Source: Chloroflexota bacterium (GTDB lineage: Bacteria; Chloroflexota; Dehalococcoidia; Tepidiformales; Tepidiformaceae). From it: a DNA stretch of 64,000 nucleotides. The stretch is from NCBI GenBank assembly GCA_016234445.1, contig JACRBT010000007.1, positions 61,404-125,403 of the forward strand, read 5' to 3'. The first letter of the stretch is position 1; each line of letters begins with the position of its first letter. The translations under genes were made by a program, and so were the position numbers. Positions 32,787 through 41,334 of this stretch are shown here, one piece after another. The notes below the pieces were generated by a model. The model saw nothing but the letters and a program-made list of their open reading frames with translations. It was not told the DNA's origin and did not search any database.

Positions 32787-35240
32787 TTACAAGAGGCTCG
32801 CCGGGTCCACGTCCACCGCCCAGCCCTGCCCCAGCCGGACCGTCGCCACAAGCGATCCCGGGTGCCGCCCGCGGAGGAGGATCTGCCAGCGGTGCTGGCC
32901 CCGGATGCGTGGGATGAAGGCCTGGGTCGGCCCGAGCACGTCCGGTTCGGCCCGACCCGCCGTGTCCCGCCGAAGCCTCAACTCGGAGGCCACACGCGAG
33001 GCTTCGGCCAGCCCGTGTTCCCGGTTCGAATGGTGGTACAGGAGGCGCACCAGCCGCGAGAAGGGCGGATACCCCGCCCTCCGCCGGTGCGCGATTTCGT
33101 GCTCGTAGAAGCCGCGGTAGTCGTGGTTCGCCGCGCACTGGATCGGCGGCGCCTCCGGGTCATAGGTCTGGATGAACACCTGCCCCTCGCGGTCCCGCCG
33201 CCCCGCCCTTCCCGCCACCTGGGAGAGCAGCTGGAAGGCCCGCTCGTGCGCGTGGTAGTCCGGCAGGCTCAGCCCCACGTCGGCGTCGACCACTCCCACG
33301 ACCGTCAGTTCCGGCAGGTCCAGGCCCTTCGCCAGCATCTGGGTGCCCACGAGGATGTCGATCTCGCGGTCCTCCAGGGCGCGGACAATGCGTTCGTGGC
33401 TGCCCTTGCGCGTCGCGACGTCGCTGTCCCAGCGGGCGACCCGCGCCCCCGGGAAGGCGAGCTTCGCCTCCACCTCGATCCGCTGGGTGCCGACCCCGAA
33501 GGGCCGGTACCTGGCGCTGTCGCACCGCGGGCAACGCTCCTCCAGCCGGTGTCCGCGGCCGCAGCTGTGACAGGTCACCTTCGGGTGGTTCGGGTCGCTC
33601 ATGTCCAGGCTCATCGCCAGCTCGCAGGCGGGGCAGATCGGGAGATGGCCGCAGTCGCGGCAGAGCATGAACCGCGCCGACCCCCGCCGGTTCACGAACA
33701 GGATCGACTGTTCCCCGGCCCGCAGCGCGCTTGCCAGCGCCCGCCGCAGGGGACGGCTGAAGATCCCCCGGTTCCCGTCCTTCAGCTCTTCCCGCATGTC
33801 CACGACGCTGATATCCGGGAGCACCCCCGGCCGCGTCGTCCCGTCGTCCCCGGGGACCACCCGCTCCAGCAGTTCCACGCGCGAGATCCGGCCCGTCTCC
33901 GACCTGTGGTAGGTCACGATGTCCGGCGTCGCGCTCCCGAGCACCAGGGTGGCGCCGGTGAGGCGGCAAAGCTCTTCGGCCGTCTCCCGGGCGTGGTAGC
34001 GGGGTACGGGGTCGGCCTGCTTGTAGCTCCACTCGTGCTCCTCATCCAGCACCACCAGCCCGAGATCCCGCACCGGCGCAAACACGGCGCTCCGCGAACC
34101 CAACACCAGCCGCGACTCCCCGCGCTGGACCCGGTGCCACTGGTCGTACAGCTCTCCCGCCCCGAGGGCTGAGTGGAACACGGCCAGCGTCTCGCCGAAG
34201 CGTTCCCCGTACCGCCGGATAGCCTGGGGCGTCAGGCCGATCTCGGGCACGAGGACTATCGCGCTCTTCCCGGCCTCCAGCGTCCTACGCACGAGGTCGA
34301 GGTAGACCTCGGTCTTCCCGGCGCCGGTAATCCCGTGGAGCAGGAACGTCCCTCCGGCGGCGGAGATCGTCGCCGCGACTGCCGCCTGCGCCTCTGTCAG
34401 GACCAGCGGGTGGCGCTCTGTAAACCGGTAGTCGAGTAGCGGGTCGCGCAGCACCTGCCGTTCGAACGCGTGCAACCAGCCCTCGCTCTCCAGCCGCTTC
34501 AGGTGGCCCGGCTGGGCGCCGGCTTCGCGCGCGATCGCCAGGGAAACGTCGCCCTCGGCCGCCAGCAGCCGCAGCAGCCGGGCATCGACCGACCGCGGGG
34601 CCTTCGCCGCGATCTCGGCGGCCCGCGCCTCGGCCTCGGCGGCGGTCCGCGTCAGCGCCACCCGCCGTTCGAACTTCGGCTGCACGGTGGGCCGGGCAAG
34701 CCCCTGCGCGACCGTCAGGTAGCCCTCCCGCTGGAGCCGCTGGAGGCGCGGCAGGGTCACCCCGCCCGCGCTCTCCCGCAGCGCGTCGAGCGTCACCCGC
34801 CCGTGTTCAGCCAGGAAGCGGAGGATCTTCTGGTCTTTCGGGTAGATCGGCAGCAGCGGCGGCAGGTCGACGGGCGAGACCATCGTTACCGGCTTCTGCC
34901 CGTACCCCGGCGGCAGGCAGGTCGAGACACAATCCCAGAGTGGCGCCAGGTACGTCTCCGCCAGCCATCGCAGCAGGGCGATGTGGACGCTGTCGAGCAC
35001 CGGCTCCGGGTCGGCGACGGCGTCGACCGGCCGCACGGCGTCGAGGTCCGTGGACTCGCGGAACCCCATGGTGATGCCCTGGAGGATGCGGGGCCCGAAT
35101 GGGACGAAGACGGCCTGCCCCACCTCCAGCGCCATCCCCGGCGGCACTTCGTAGGTGAACGGGTCGCGCGAAGGCTGGCCGGTATTCACCGCCACGTCCA
35201 CGTACCGGGCCGTCCCGCTTGCCGTCGTTTCGCTGCTCAC
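32787..35240 (-). CDS. priA: Primosomal protein N' (PriA helicase)
   Basis: 817 residues. The 3'-DNA-binding domain comes first (YVDVAVNTGQPSRDPFTYEV). The helicase has Walker A GITGAGKTEVYL and Walker B VVLDEEHEW. Eight cysteines of the zinc-binding region are visible in CRDCGHLPICPAC and CHSCGRG through CPRCDS, and the C-terminal lobe is complete. It restarts stalled replication forks. The GTG start has TAGCAT six bases upstream, a leaderless arrangement. Confidence 0.95.
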   Translation of the reverse strand: MSSETTASGTARYVDVAVNTGQPSRDPFTYEVPPGMALEVGQAVFVPFGPRILQGITMGFRESTDLDAVRPVDAVADPEPVLDSVHIALLRWLAETYLAPLWDCVSTCLPPGYGQKPVTMVSPVDLPPLLPIYPKDQKILRFLAEHGRVTLDALRESAGGVTLPRLQRLQREGYLTVAQGLARPTVQPKFERRVALTRTAAEAEARAAEIAAKAPRSVDARLLRLLAAEGDVSLAIAREAGAQPGHLKRLESEGWLHAFERQVLRDPLLDYRFTERHPLVLTEAQAAVAATISAAGGTFLLHGITGAGKTEVYLDLVRRTLEAGKSAIVLVPEIGLTPQAIRRYGERFGETLAVFHSALGAGELYDQWHRVQRGESRLVLGSRSAVFAPVRDLGLVVLDEEHEWSYKQADPVPRYHARETAEELCRLTGATLVLGSATPDIVTYHRSETGRISRVELLERVVPGDDGTTRPGVLPDISVVDMREELKDGNRGIFSRPLRRALASALRAGEQSILFVNRRGSARFMLCRDCGHLPICPACELAMSLDMSDPNHPKVTCHSCGRGHRLEERCPRCDSARYRPFGVGTQRIEVEAKLAFPGARVARWDSDVATRKGSHERIVRALEDREIDILVGTQMLAKGLDLPELTVVGVVDADVGLSLPDYHAHERAFQLLSQVAGRAGRRDREGQVFIQTYDPEAPPIQCAANHDYRGFYEHEIAHRRRAGYPPFSRLVRLLYHHSNREHGLAEASRVASELRLRRDTAGRAEPDVLGPTQAFIPRIRGQHRWQILLRGRHPGSLVATVRLGQGWAVDVDPASLL

Positions 35241-35246
35241 GCGCCT

Positions 35247-35252
35247 ATGCTA
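35247..35252 (-). promoter_or_regulatory. -10 box for leaderless priA transcript
   Basis: TAGCAT on the minus strand, six bases before the GTG at 35240. Confidence 0.5.
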
Positions 35253-35269
35253 CCGGAGCCGCGCCAGCC

Positions 35270-36493
35270 TCAACTCCCGCCCGCCGCCGACGGCGCGGCA
35301 TCGAGTCCTGCTACCGTCTCTTTCGTCGCGAGGCCGCGCGTCAGCCAGAGGAAGAAGGGCACCCCGGCCGCCATGACCAGCCCGCCGAAGAGGAACGCCG
35401 CCGGGATCCCCGAGAGGTCGACGAGCAGGCCCCCGACGACCGACCCGAGGACGATGCCGATGCCGTTGCCGGCCGACCCCAGCCCGAGCACGGTCCCCAT
35501 CCCCGCGCGCCGGCCGGCGACGACCTGGATCGCGCTCGCGGCGACGTTCGAAAGCGCCCCGGCGCCGCCCATCCCCAGCAGCATCAGCACCGCCAGCGTG
35601 TAGGTTGGCACGAACCCCAGCGCCACGAGCAGGGCCGCGTTCAGGATCAGCCCCACGGCCACGAGCGGGCGGCGGTCGTAGCGGTCGGCGATTCGCCCCC
35701 AGAACGGCTGGGCGACTCCGCCCGTGAGGTCCTGGGTCGCGAAGGCCAGGCCGATCATGATCGGGGCTGCGTGGAGCCCGTCTTCCAGGCGCAGGGCGAG
35801 GAAGCTGAACGAAGCCCCGCTCGCCAGGGCCAGGAGGCCGAAGTGGACCGTGAGCGCCAGCACGAGCGGGTCGCGGAGCGCGTCGGCGAAGCTCATCTGG
35901 ACCCGCGGTTCTTGCCGCGCCGGCCCGGCCCTGCCGTGGCGTGGGATCTGCCGCGGCAGCCACATCGCGATTATCAGGGCCGAGAAGGCGAGCAGGAGCG
36001 CCATCGCCACGAACACCGAACGGAACCCGACTTCCTGCCGGAGGATGCCGGCGATGAGCGGGCCCGTCCCGAACCCGATGATGTCCGCCGTCGCGAAGGC
36101 GCCGAGCCAGCGTCCCTCTTGCCCGGGCGGGGTCATGTCGCCGACGTAGGCCCGGGCCACCGAGAAGACGAAGCTCGTCCCCAGGCCGCTGAAGGCGCGA
36201 AAGGCGATGACCTGGGCGAAGCTCTGCGCCGTCAGGTATCCCACCGCCGCGACCATGTAAATCAGGAGGCCGGCGACGATGAACGGCTTCCGCCCGTAGC
36301 GGTCCGAGAGCCGCCCGGCGAACGGCCCGACGATCGCTTGGACGACCGCGAAAATGGAGAACGTCAGCCCCAGCCAGACGCCGCTGGCGCCCAGCTCTTT
36401 CGCGTAGACCGGCAGCAAGGGGCTGACCATCGAGATGCCCATCGTGGCCACGAAAACCGCGACATATAGCGAGATGAAGGGCCGGGAGAGCAC
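35270..36493 (-). CDS. MFS transporter
   Basis: 407 residues with about twelve hydrophobic segments. The loop after segment 2 carries GRLSDRYGRKPF, the MFS A-motif, and a related WGRIADRYDRRP opens the second half. It is probably a drug or metabolite exporter; the substrate is unknown. The GTG start is chosen from the N-terminus of the family and a TANNNT box seven bases upstream. It is transcribed divergently from the amidohydrolase gene across a heptad array. Confidence 0.85.
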   Translation of the reverse strand: MLSRPFISLYVAVFVATMGISMVSPLLPVYAKELGASGVWLGLTFSIFAVVQAIVGPFAGRLSDRYGRKPFIVAGLLIYMVAAVGYLTAQSFAQVIAFRAFSGLGTSFVFSVARAYVGDMTPPGQEGRWLGAFATADIIGFGTGPLIAGILRQEVGFRSVFVAMALLLAFSALIIAMWLPRQIPRHGRAGPARQEPRVQMSFADALRDPLVLALTVHFGLLALASGASFSFLALRLEDGLHAAPIMIGLAFATQDLTGGVAQPFWGRIADRYDRRPLVAVGLILNAALLVALGFVPTYTLAVLMLLGMGGAGALSNVAASAIQVVAGRRAGMGTVLGLGSAGNGIGIVLGSVVGGLLVDLSGIPAAFLFGGLVMAAGVPFFLWLTRGLATKETVAGLDAAPSAAGGS

Positions 36494-36500
36494 GCCTCCG

Positions 36501-36506
36501 AGCCTA
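36501..36506 (-). promoter_or_regulatory. -10 box for a leaderless MFS transcript
   Basis: TAGGCT on the minus strand, seven bases before the GTG at 36493. Heptad array 5 begins two bases further upstream. Confidence 0.4.
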
Positions 36507-36507
36507 C

Positions 36508-36542
36508 ACTCGGGACCCGGTACTCGGTACTCGGTACTCTCT
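36508..36542 (+). repeat. Heptanucleotide repeat array 5
   Basis: Five units: ACTCGGG, ACCCGGT, ACTCGGT twice, ACTCTCT. The array sits between the divergent -10 boxes of the MFS and amidohydrolase genes. Confidence 0.75.
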
Positions 36543-36546
36543 CGTG

Positions 36547-36552
36547 CTACAC
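36547..36552 (+). promoter_or_regulatory. Probable -10 box of the amidohydrolase gene
   Basis: TACACT, 38 bases before the ATG at 36591. It lies immediately after heptad array 5. Confidence 0.4.
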
Positions 36553-36590
36553 TCCGGGTCACCCACACCCACCGTCCCGGCCGAGGTTCC

Positions 36591-37472
36591 ATGAAGATCT
36601 TCGACGTCCACGTCCACTTCCCACGCAACTGGGAACAGCCCGACGCTGACCCCGCGCCCATGCTTGATCGCCTCTACGAAGTCGCCTCGGCGGCGGGCGT
36701 GACCAAGGCTTGCCTCCTCACCGGCGGCCGCTTCGGCCCAACCTACGAACGCGGCATGGAACTCGCCAGCAAGTACCTCGACCTCTTCATCCCCGTCGCC
36801 GTCATCGACCCCGAAGAGATCGACGGCGACGGCGTCCAGCGGCTGTACGACATGGGTTTCCGCGGTCTCAAGCTCATTGGCGTCGCCCGTAACTACGACG
36901 ACCCGGACTACATGCCCGCCTATTCGAAGGCGCAGGACCTCGACATGCCGGTGCTCTTCCACATGGGCGTCATCGGCGGTGGGCTCGACTACTCCATCAC
37001 CCACCCCCGGCGGGACGCCGCCGCAGCCCAGGCCTACCAGCGCATGCAGGCGATGATGAACCGCATGCCCCCCCGCAATGTCTCCGCCGCCCGGATGAGT
37101 CCCCTCCACCTCGACACCATCGCCAACCGCTTCCCGAAGCTGAAAGTCATCGGCGCCCACCTTGGCAACCAGGGCAACTACGAATTCGCCGCCTCGGTCG
37201 CCCGCTGGCGTCATAACGTTTGGTTCGACATGAGCGGCGGCGAAACGATCGAACGCCACGCCGTCGAACGGAAGCTCATCGGTGGCGAATTCGGCATCGA
37301 AAAGCTCGTCTTTGGCAGCGATTGCGGCATGGACGACATCCGAACCCACATCGACCGATTCGAGATGATCTACGACCTCCTCGAACTCAGCGACGACGAG
37401 CGCGAGCGCCTCTGGTGGCGTAACGGCGCCGAAATCTACGGGCTCGAACAGCCCGTCTTCGCGGGAGAATGA
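36591..37472 (+). CDS. Amidohydrolase-2 family protein
   Basis: 293 residues. FDVHVHF at 4-10 is the HxH metal site, FHMGV, GAHLGNQGN and GSDCGMDD supply the later ligands. The fold is the TIM barrel of Amidohydro_2, which includes decarboxylases and lactonases acting on ring carboxylates. The next gene overlaps its stop by four bases. The substrate is unknown. Confidence 0.85.
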   Translation: MKIFDVHVHFPRNWEQPDADPAPMLDRLYEVASAAGVTKACLLTGGRFGPTYERGMELASKYLDLFIPVAVIDPEEIDGDGVQRLYDMGFRGLKLIGVARNYDDPDYMPAYSKAQDLDMPVLFHMGVIGGGLDYSITHPRRDAAAAQAYQRMQAMMNRMPPRNVSAARMSPLHLDTIANRFPKLKVIGAHLGNQGNYEFAASVARWRHNVWFDMSGGETIERHAVERKLIGGEFGIEKLVFGSDCGMDDIRTHIDRFEMIYDLLELSDDERERLWWRNGAEIYGLEQPVFAGE

Positions 37473-38266
37473 CCCTGGTCCGTCAGGCATCCGCACCGGG
37501 ACCCGCCACCGCCGGCGTAGCCGCCCGCTTTGTCCTCCTGACCCTTGTTGCCGGCGGCGGCCTCTTCGCCTTCGTCACCATCCGTCCTCACCAGCCGTGG
37601 ATCCTCTGGCTCACGGCCGCCCTCATCGCCCTTGCCGTGGATGGCATGGTCCAGGCGAATCCACGCTGGCACGGCCAGTGGCTCTCCTCCGTCGTCTACC
37701 TCTTCCTCCCGGTGGTCGTCCTCCTTGCCAGCGGCTACTTCATCGACCACGCCCTTCATGGCTACGCGCGCCCGGCCGCCGCTATCCCCGCCGCTATCGC
37801 CGTGGGCGCCGTTGCGTTCGGCGAATACCACACTGTCGACTTCGGCTCGGCGCTTTACGGGCCCATGCGCCTCCTCCTCGCCATCGCCACCTATCTCGCC
37901 GCGTTCGCGCTTTACACCGTCGTCTACAGCGAAGGGCCGGGCGTTGCCACCTCGGCCGTGATCGTGGGCGTTGCCAGCCTCGCGCTCGCCATGGAGCTCC
38001 TTCGCGAAAGCCGCATGATGGGCCCGAGCTCGCTTCTTGCCGGGCTCGCCATCGGCCTCTCCATCGGCGAACTCCGGCTCGCGTTCTACTTCTTCCCCCT
38101 CGACGGCATCCTCGCCGGGGCGCTCCTGATCATTGGCTTCTACCTCGCCACCGGTGTCGTCCACCACCTCCTCGACCACGACCTCGAACTCGCGACCATG
38201 GCCGAGTACCTCATCGTCGCCGGGGTTGGCGCGACGGCCGTCATCTTCACCCGCGCCTTCGTCTGA
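37469..38266 (+). CDS. Polytopic membrane protein, unknown function
   Basis: 265 residues with about eight hydrophobic segments covering nearly the whole length, and short polar loops such as SEGPGVATS and LLRESRMMGPS. I recognise no transporter motif. It overlaps the amidohydrolase stop (ATGA), so is coexpressed with it, and is followed by xthA after 6 bases. Confidence 0.7.
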   Translation: MTLVRQASAPGPATAGVAARFVLLTLVAGGGLFAFVTIRPHQPWILWLTAALIALAVDGMVQANPRWHGQWLSSVVYLFLPVVVLLASGYFIDHALHGYARPAAAIPAAIAVGAVAFGEYHTVDFGSALYGPMRLLLAIATYLAAFALYTVVYSEGPGVATSAVIVGVASLALAMELLRESRMMGPSSLLAGLAIGLSIGELRLAFYFFPLDGILAGALLIIGFYLATGVVHHLLDHDLELATMAEYLIVAGVGATAVIFTRAFV

Positions 38267-38272
38267 GGCCTC

Positions 38273-39067
38273 ATGCCCGAGCTCACGATCTCCTCCTGGA
38301 ACATCAACGGGATCCGGGCCGCCATCAAGACCGGCGACTTCCAGGGCTGGCTCGCCTCCAGCCGGCCCGACATCGCCGGCTTCCAGGAGGTGAAGGCCAC
38401 CCCCGGCCAGGTAGATCCCGCCCACTGGGAGGCCCTCGGCTACAGCGCCTGGTGGCACACCGCGGAACGTCCCGGATACAGCGGCGCGCTGCTCCTCAGC
38501 CGGATCCCGCCGCGGAGTGTCACGCTGGGCATCGGCAACCCTGACTACGACCGCGAGGGTCGCGTCATCCAGGCCGACTTCGGTGACTTCGTCGTCATCA
38601 CGTCGTACTTCCCGAACGGCGGCAAGGGCCCGGGCGAGCGTCTCGACTTCAAGCTCGCCTTCTTCGGCCACTTCCTCGACCACGTCGACGCCCTTCGCGC
38701 GGCTGGCCGCGAGGTCGTCTTCATGGGCGACCTCAATGTCGCCCACCGCGAGGTCGACCTCGCCCGCCCCGAGGAAGGCGCCAAGGGCACCGGCTTCCTC
38801 CCCGTCGAACGCGCCCGGCTGGATGAGTTCGTTGCCCACGGCTACATCGACACTTACCGTGCCCTCCATCCCGACGCCCGCGACGTCTACACCTACTGGG
38901 ACGCCTGGCGCGAACGCCGGGCCCGCAACATCGGCTGGCGCATCGACTACGTCTTCGTCAGCCAGGGCCTCGTCCCCGCCCTGACCGGGGCTTTCGTCGA
39001 ATCGTCCATCATGGGTTCCGATCACTGCCCCGTTGGGATCACGCTCTCGCTGCCCTCTTCCTCATGA
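38273..39067 (+). CDS. xthA: Exodeoxyribonuclease III
   Basis: 264 residues of the AP endonuclease (ExoIII/APE1) family. SSWNINGIRAA, FQEVKAT (metal Glu), GDLNVAH and SDHCPVGI (catalytic His) are in the expected order. It repairs abasic sites and removes 3' blocks. Length is normal. It is last in the amidohydrolase unit; a 141-base gap with repeat sequence follows. Confidence 0.95.
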   Translation: MPELTISSWNINGIRAAIKTGDFQGWLASSRPDIAGFQEVKATPGQVDPAHWEALGYSAWWHTAERPGYSGALLLSRIPPRSVTLGIGNPDYDREGRVIQADFGDFVVITSYFPNGGKGPGERLDFKLAFFGHFLDHVDALRAAGREVVFMGDLNVAHREVDLARPEEGAKGTGFLPVERARLDEFVAHGYIDTYRALHPDARDVYTYWDAWRERRARNIGWRIDYVFVSQGLVPALTGAFVESSIMGSDHCPVGITLSLPSSS

Positions 39068-39100
39068 GGCGTGGGCTGACGCTGATCGGCGGTGGCCGGC

Positions 39101-39128
39101 GATGCGGCCACGAGGGGCCGCGGCTACC
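39101..39128 (+). repeat. Dispersed repeat (GATGCGGCCACG ... GCGGCTACCG)
   Basis: Shares both ends with the pair-B sequence around 10935-10971 but has a short GAGGGGCC-type centre; the last 17 bases match 11066-11082. Confidence 0.6.
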
Positions 39129-39176
39129 GCAGACGGTGTGAGCGCCGGTTTTTCGTTCGCCCACTCACCGGCGGCG

Positions 39177-39182
39177 TATCAT
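39177..39182 (+). promoter_or_regulatory. Probable -10 box of dacA
   Basis: TATCAT, 26 bases before the GTG at 39209; it overlaps a purine-rich GGAGGGAGG stretch. Confidence 0.35.
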
Positions 39183-39208
39183 GGAGGGAGGCACACAGAA
39201 CCGAACTC

Positions 39209-40027
39209 GTGATCGACTTCGAACACTTCCGCGAGATCCTCCGCCAATTCGGGCCGTCAAGCGCCGTCGATGTCCTCATCATCGCCGCGCTGATTTTCGC
39301 CGTCCTTCGGCTGGTCTCACGGACCAGGGCGATGACCCAGCTTCGCGGCCTCATCGCCCTGGTCCTGGCCGCCGTGCTCCTCGGCCGGATGTTCGAACTC
39401 ACGGTCGTCAACTTCATCGTCCGGAACTCCGTCACAGCGGTCCTGGTCGGCATCCTCATCATCTTCCAGCCGGAGATCCGACGCGGCCTTGATCGTGTCG
39501 GGCGCACGGGTCTTCAGGGCATCTTCGGCCACCAGAAGTACGACGAAGTGATCGAATCCGTCGTCCGGGCCGCCGCCCGCATGTCCGAAGAGCGCCACGG
39601 CGGCCTCATCGTCGTCGAACGCGAAACCGGCCTCCAGGACGTCATCGAGACGGGGGTCTCCGTCGACGCCCGCATTTCCCCCGAACTCCTCGAAGGGATC
39701 TTCTATCCCAACTCGCCGCTCCACGACATGGCCGTCGTCCTCCGGGAAGATCGCGTCGTCGCCGCCGGCTGCGTCCTGCCCCTCGCCAGCGACCTCTCGG
39801 CCGGCGACCGCTCCCTCGGCACACGCCATCGGGCCGCCATCGGCATCACCGAACACACCGACGCCCTCTCCGTCGTCGTCTCCGAAGAAACCGGGGGCAT
39901 CAGCATCGCCCTTGGCGGGCGCCTCACCCAGGTTGCCGACGAACGCCGCCTCCGCGCCGTCCTGGAATGGGTCCTGGAACCCTCCGCGGCGAAGATGCCG
40001 TCGGGGTCCGGGGGTGTGCCGGTATGA
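39209..40027 (+). CDS. dacA: Diadenylate cyclase (CdaA type)
   Basis: 272 residues. About three N-terminal membrane segments precede the DAC domain, which makes cyclic di-AMP from two ATP. GTRHRAAIG is the RHR motif and SEETGGISIALGG follows, as in CdaA. The usual DGA triplet reads Asp-Met-Ala (SPLHDMAVVL), a departure from the family. The GTG start gives the family-typical N-terminus, although no ribosome site stands at normal distance. It overlaps the YbbR gene by four bases, the conserved CdaA-CdaR arrangement. Confidence 0.88.
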   Translation: MIDFEHFREILRQFGPSSAVDVLIIAALIFAVLRLVSRTRAMTQLRGLIALVLAAVLLGRMFELTVVNFIVRNSVTAVLVGILIIFQPEIRRGLDRVGRTGLQGIFGHQKYDEVIESVVRAAARMSEERHGGLIVVERETGLQDVIETGVSVDARISPELLEGIFYPNSPLHDMAVVLREDRVVAAGCVLPLASDLSAGDRSLGTRHRAAIGITEHTDALSVVVSEETGGISIALGGRLTQVADERRLRAVLEWVLEPSAAKMPSGSGGVPV

Positions 40028-41334
40028 GGCGCCGCTGGTTCGCCCGCCGCGCCCCTGCCCAGGCCGGCCGCGCGCTCGCCGGCGGGGCACTCCACGGCGT
40101 CACCGGCCACTGGGCACTCGGGCTCTTCAGCCTGCTCGCCGCCTTCGCGATCTGGGTTGTCGTAGAAGACGTCGAAAACCCGCGCGCCGAAGGGCTCGTG
40201 CCTTCGCAGCCCGGCCAGGCTGTCTCCGTCGAACCCCGCAACGTCCCGGATGGCTTCATCGTCGCCGACATCCAGCAGATCCAGGTCAATGTCGAAGCCC
40301 GTCGTGACGACCTCCCGGAACTCCGCGCCGGCGACTTCCGCGCCACCGTCGACCTCGCCGACGTCTCCGAGGAAGGCACCTTCCGCCTCGGGGTGAAGGT
40401 GGAAGCCCGCCGCAGCGGCGTCCGCGTCCTCAACGTCGTCCCGTCGACGGTCGAAGTCCGCGTCGAACGTGGCGCCTCCCGCGAAGTCGCCATCGTCGTC
40501 AATCGTCTCGGGCAGCTTCCGGAGGGCTACCGCGAGTCGTCCGACCCGGTCGTCGACCCCGCCTTCGCCACCATCTACGGCCGCCAGGACCTCATCGCTT
40601 CCGTCGAGAAGCTCCAGGTCGACGTCAACCTCAGCGGGGTTCGCGACGAGCACTACTCCATCGACGGCGAAATAGCCGCCCGCACCGCCGCCGGCAACAC
40701 CGTGAACGTCACGATTACCCCGGCGCGCGCCCGGGTGGCCTTCGCAATCGAGCAAACCTTCTCGCAGCGCACGCTCGCCCTCGTCCCGACCATCGTCGGC
40801 AACCCGGCCCCCGGGTACATCATCACGAACATCGTGGTGGAACCCGCGACTGTTGTCGTTAGTGGCCCCAAACTGATCGTAGACCGGCTCTCGCCCCTGA
40901 CGGTGGAGAAGCTCGACATCACCGGTGCGAAGGGGCCGCTAACCAGGAGCCAACAGATCGAACGCCCCGCGAACGTCTCCATCGAACGGCAGACGGTGAC
41001 GGTCCGGGTCGAAATCAAAGCCATCGAATGCAGCGCCCAGGCAACGGCCCCGTGTGGCACCGCGGTCCTCTATGTGGGCGTCGAACCCCTTGGTGTTCCC
41101 CCGGGCCTCGCGGTCGAACCCGGCGTCTACACCACCGAAGTCCGCCTCTCAGGCCCGCTCGACCAGCTGGCGCTCATCAAGCCAACCTCTCTCCGCGCCG
41201 TCGCCTCACTGAGCGGCGCCACCGCGGGCACCGCCCTCTATACCGTCAACGTCTCACTCCTGGCCGCCAGCCAGGTCAAGATAGAAAGCGTCGCTCTCAT
41301 TACCATTCGTCTCATCCCGGTCACAACTCCATGA
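40024..41334 (+). CDS. YbbR-domain protein (CdaR-like)
   Basis: 436 residues. One N-terminal membrane segment (LGLFSLLAAFAIWVVVE) is followed by four YbbR-like repeats outside the membrane, with recurring motifs such as VEPRNVPDGFIV, LPEGYRESSDPVVDPAFATI, NPAPGYIITNIVVEP and GVPPGLAVEPG. CdaR proteins interact with and tune CdaA, whose gene overlaps it. The gene also overlaps der by four bases. Confidence 0.88.
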   Translation: MRRRWFARRAPAQAGRALAGGALHGVTGHWALGLFSLLAAFAIWVVVEDVENPRAEGLVPSQPGQAVSVEPRNVPDGFIVADIQQIQVNVEARRDDLPELRAGDFRATVDLADVSEEGTFRLGVKVEARRSGVRVLNVVPSTVEVRVERGASREVAIVVNRLGQLPEGYRESSDPVVDPAFATIYGRQDLIASVEKLQVDVNLSGVRDEHYSIDGEIAARTAAGNTVNVTITPARARVAFAIEQTFSQRTLALVPTIVGNPAPGYIITNIVVEPATVVVSGPKLIVDRLSPLTVEKLDITGAKGPLTRSQQIERPANVSIERQTVTVRVEIKAIECSAQATAPCGTAVLYVGVEPLGVPPGLAVEPGVYTTEVRLSGPLDQLALIKPTSLRAVASLSGATAGTALYTVNVSLLAASQVKIESVALITIRLIPVTTP

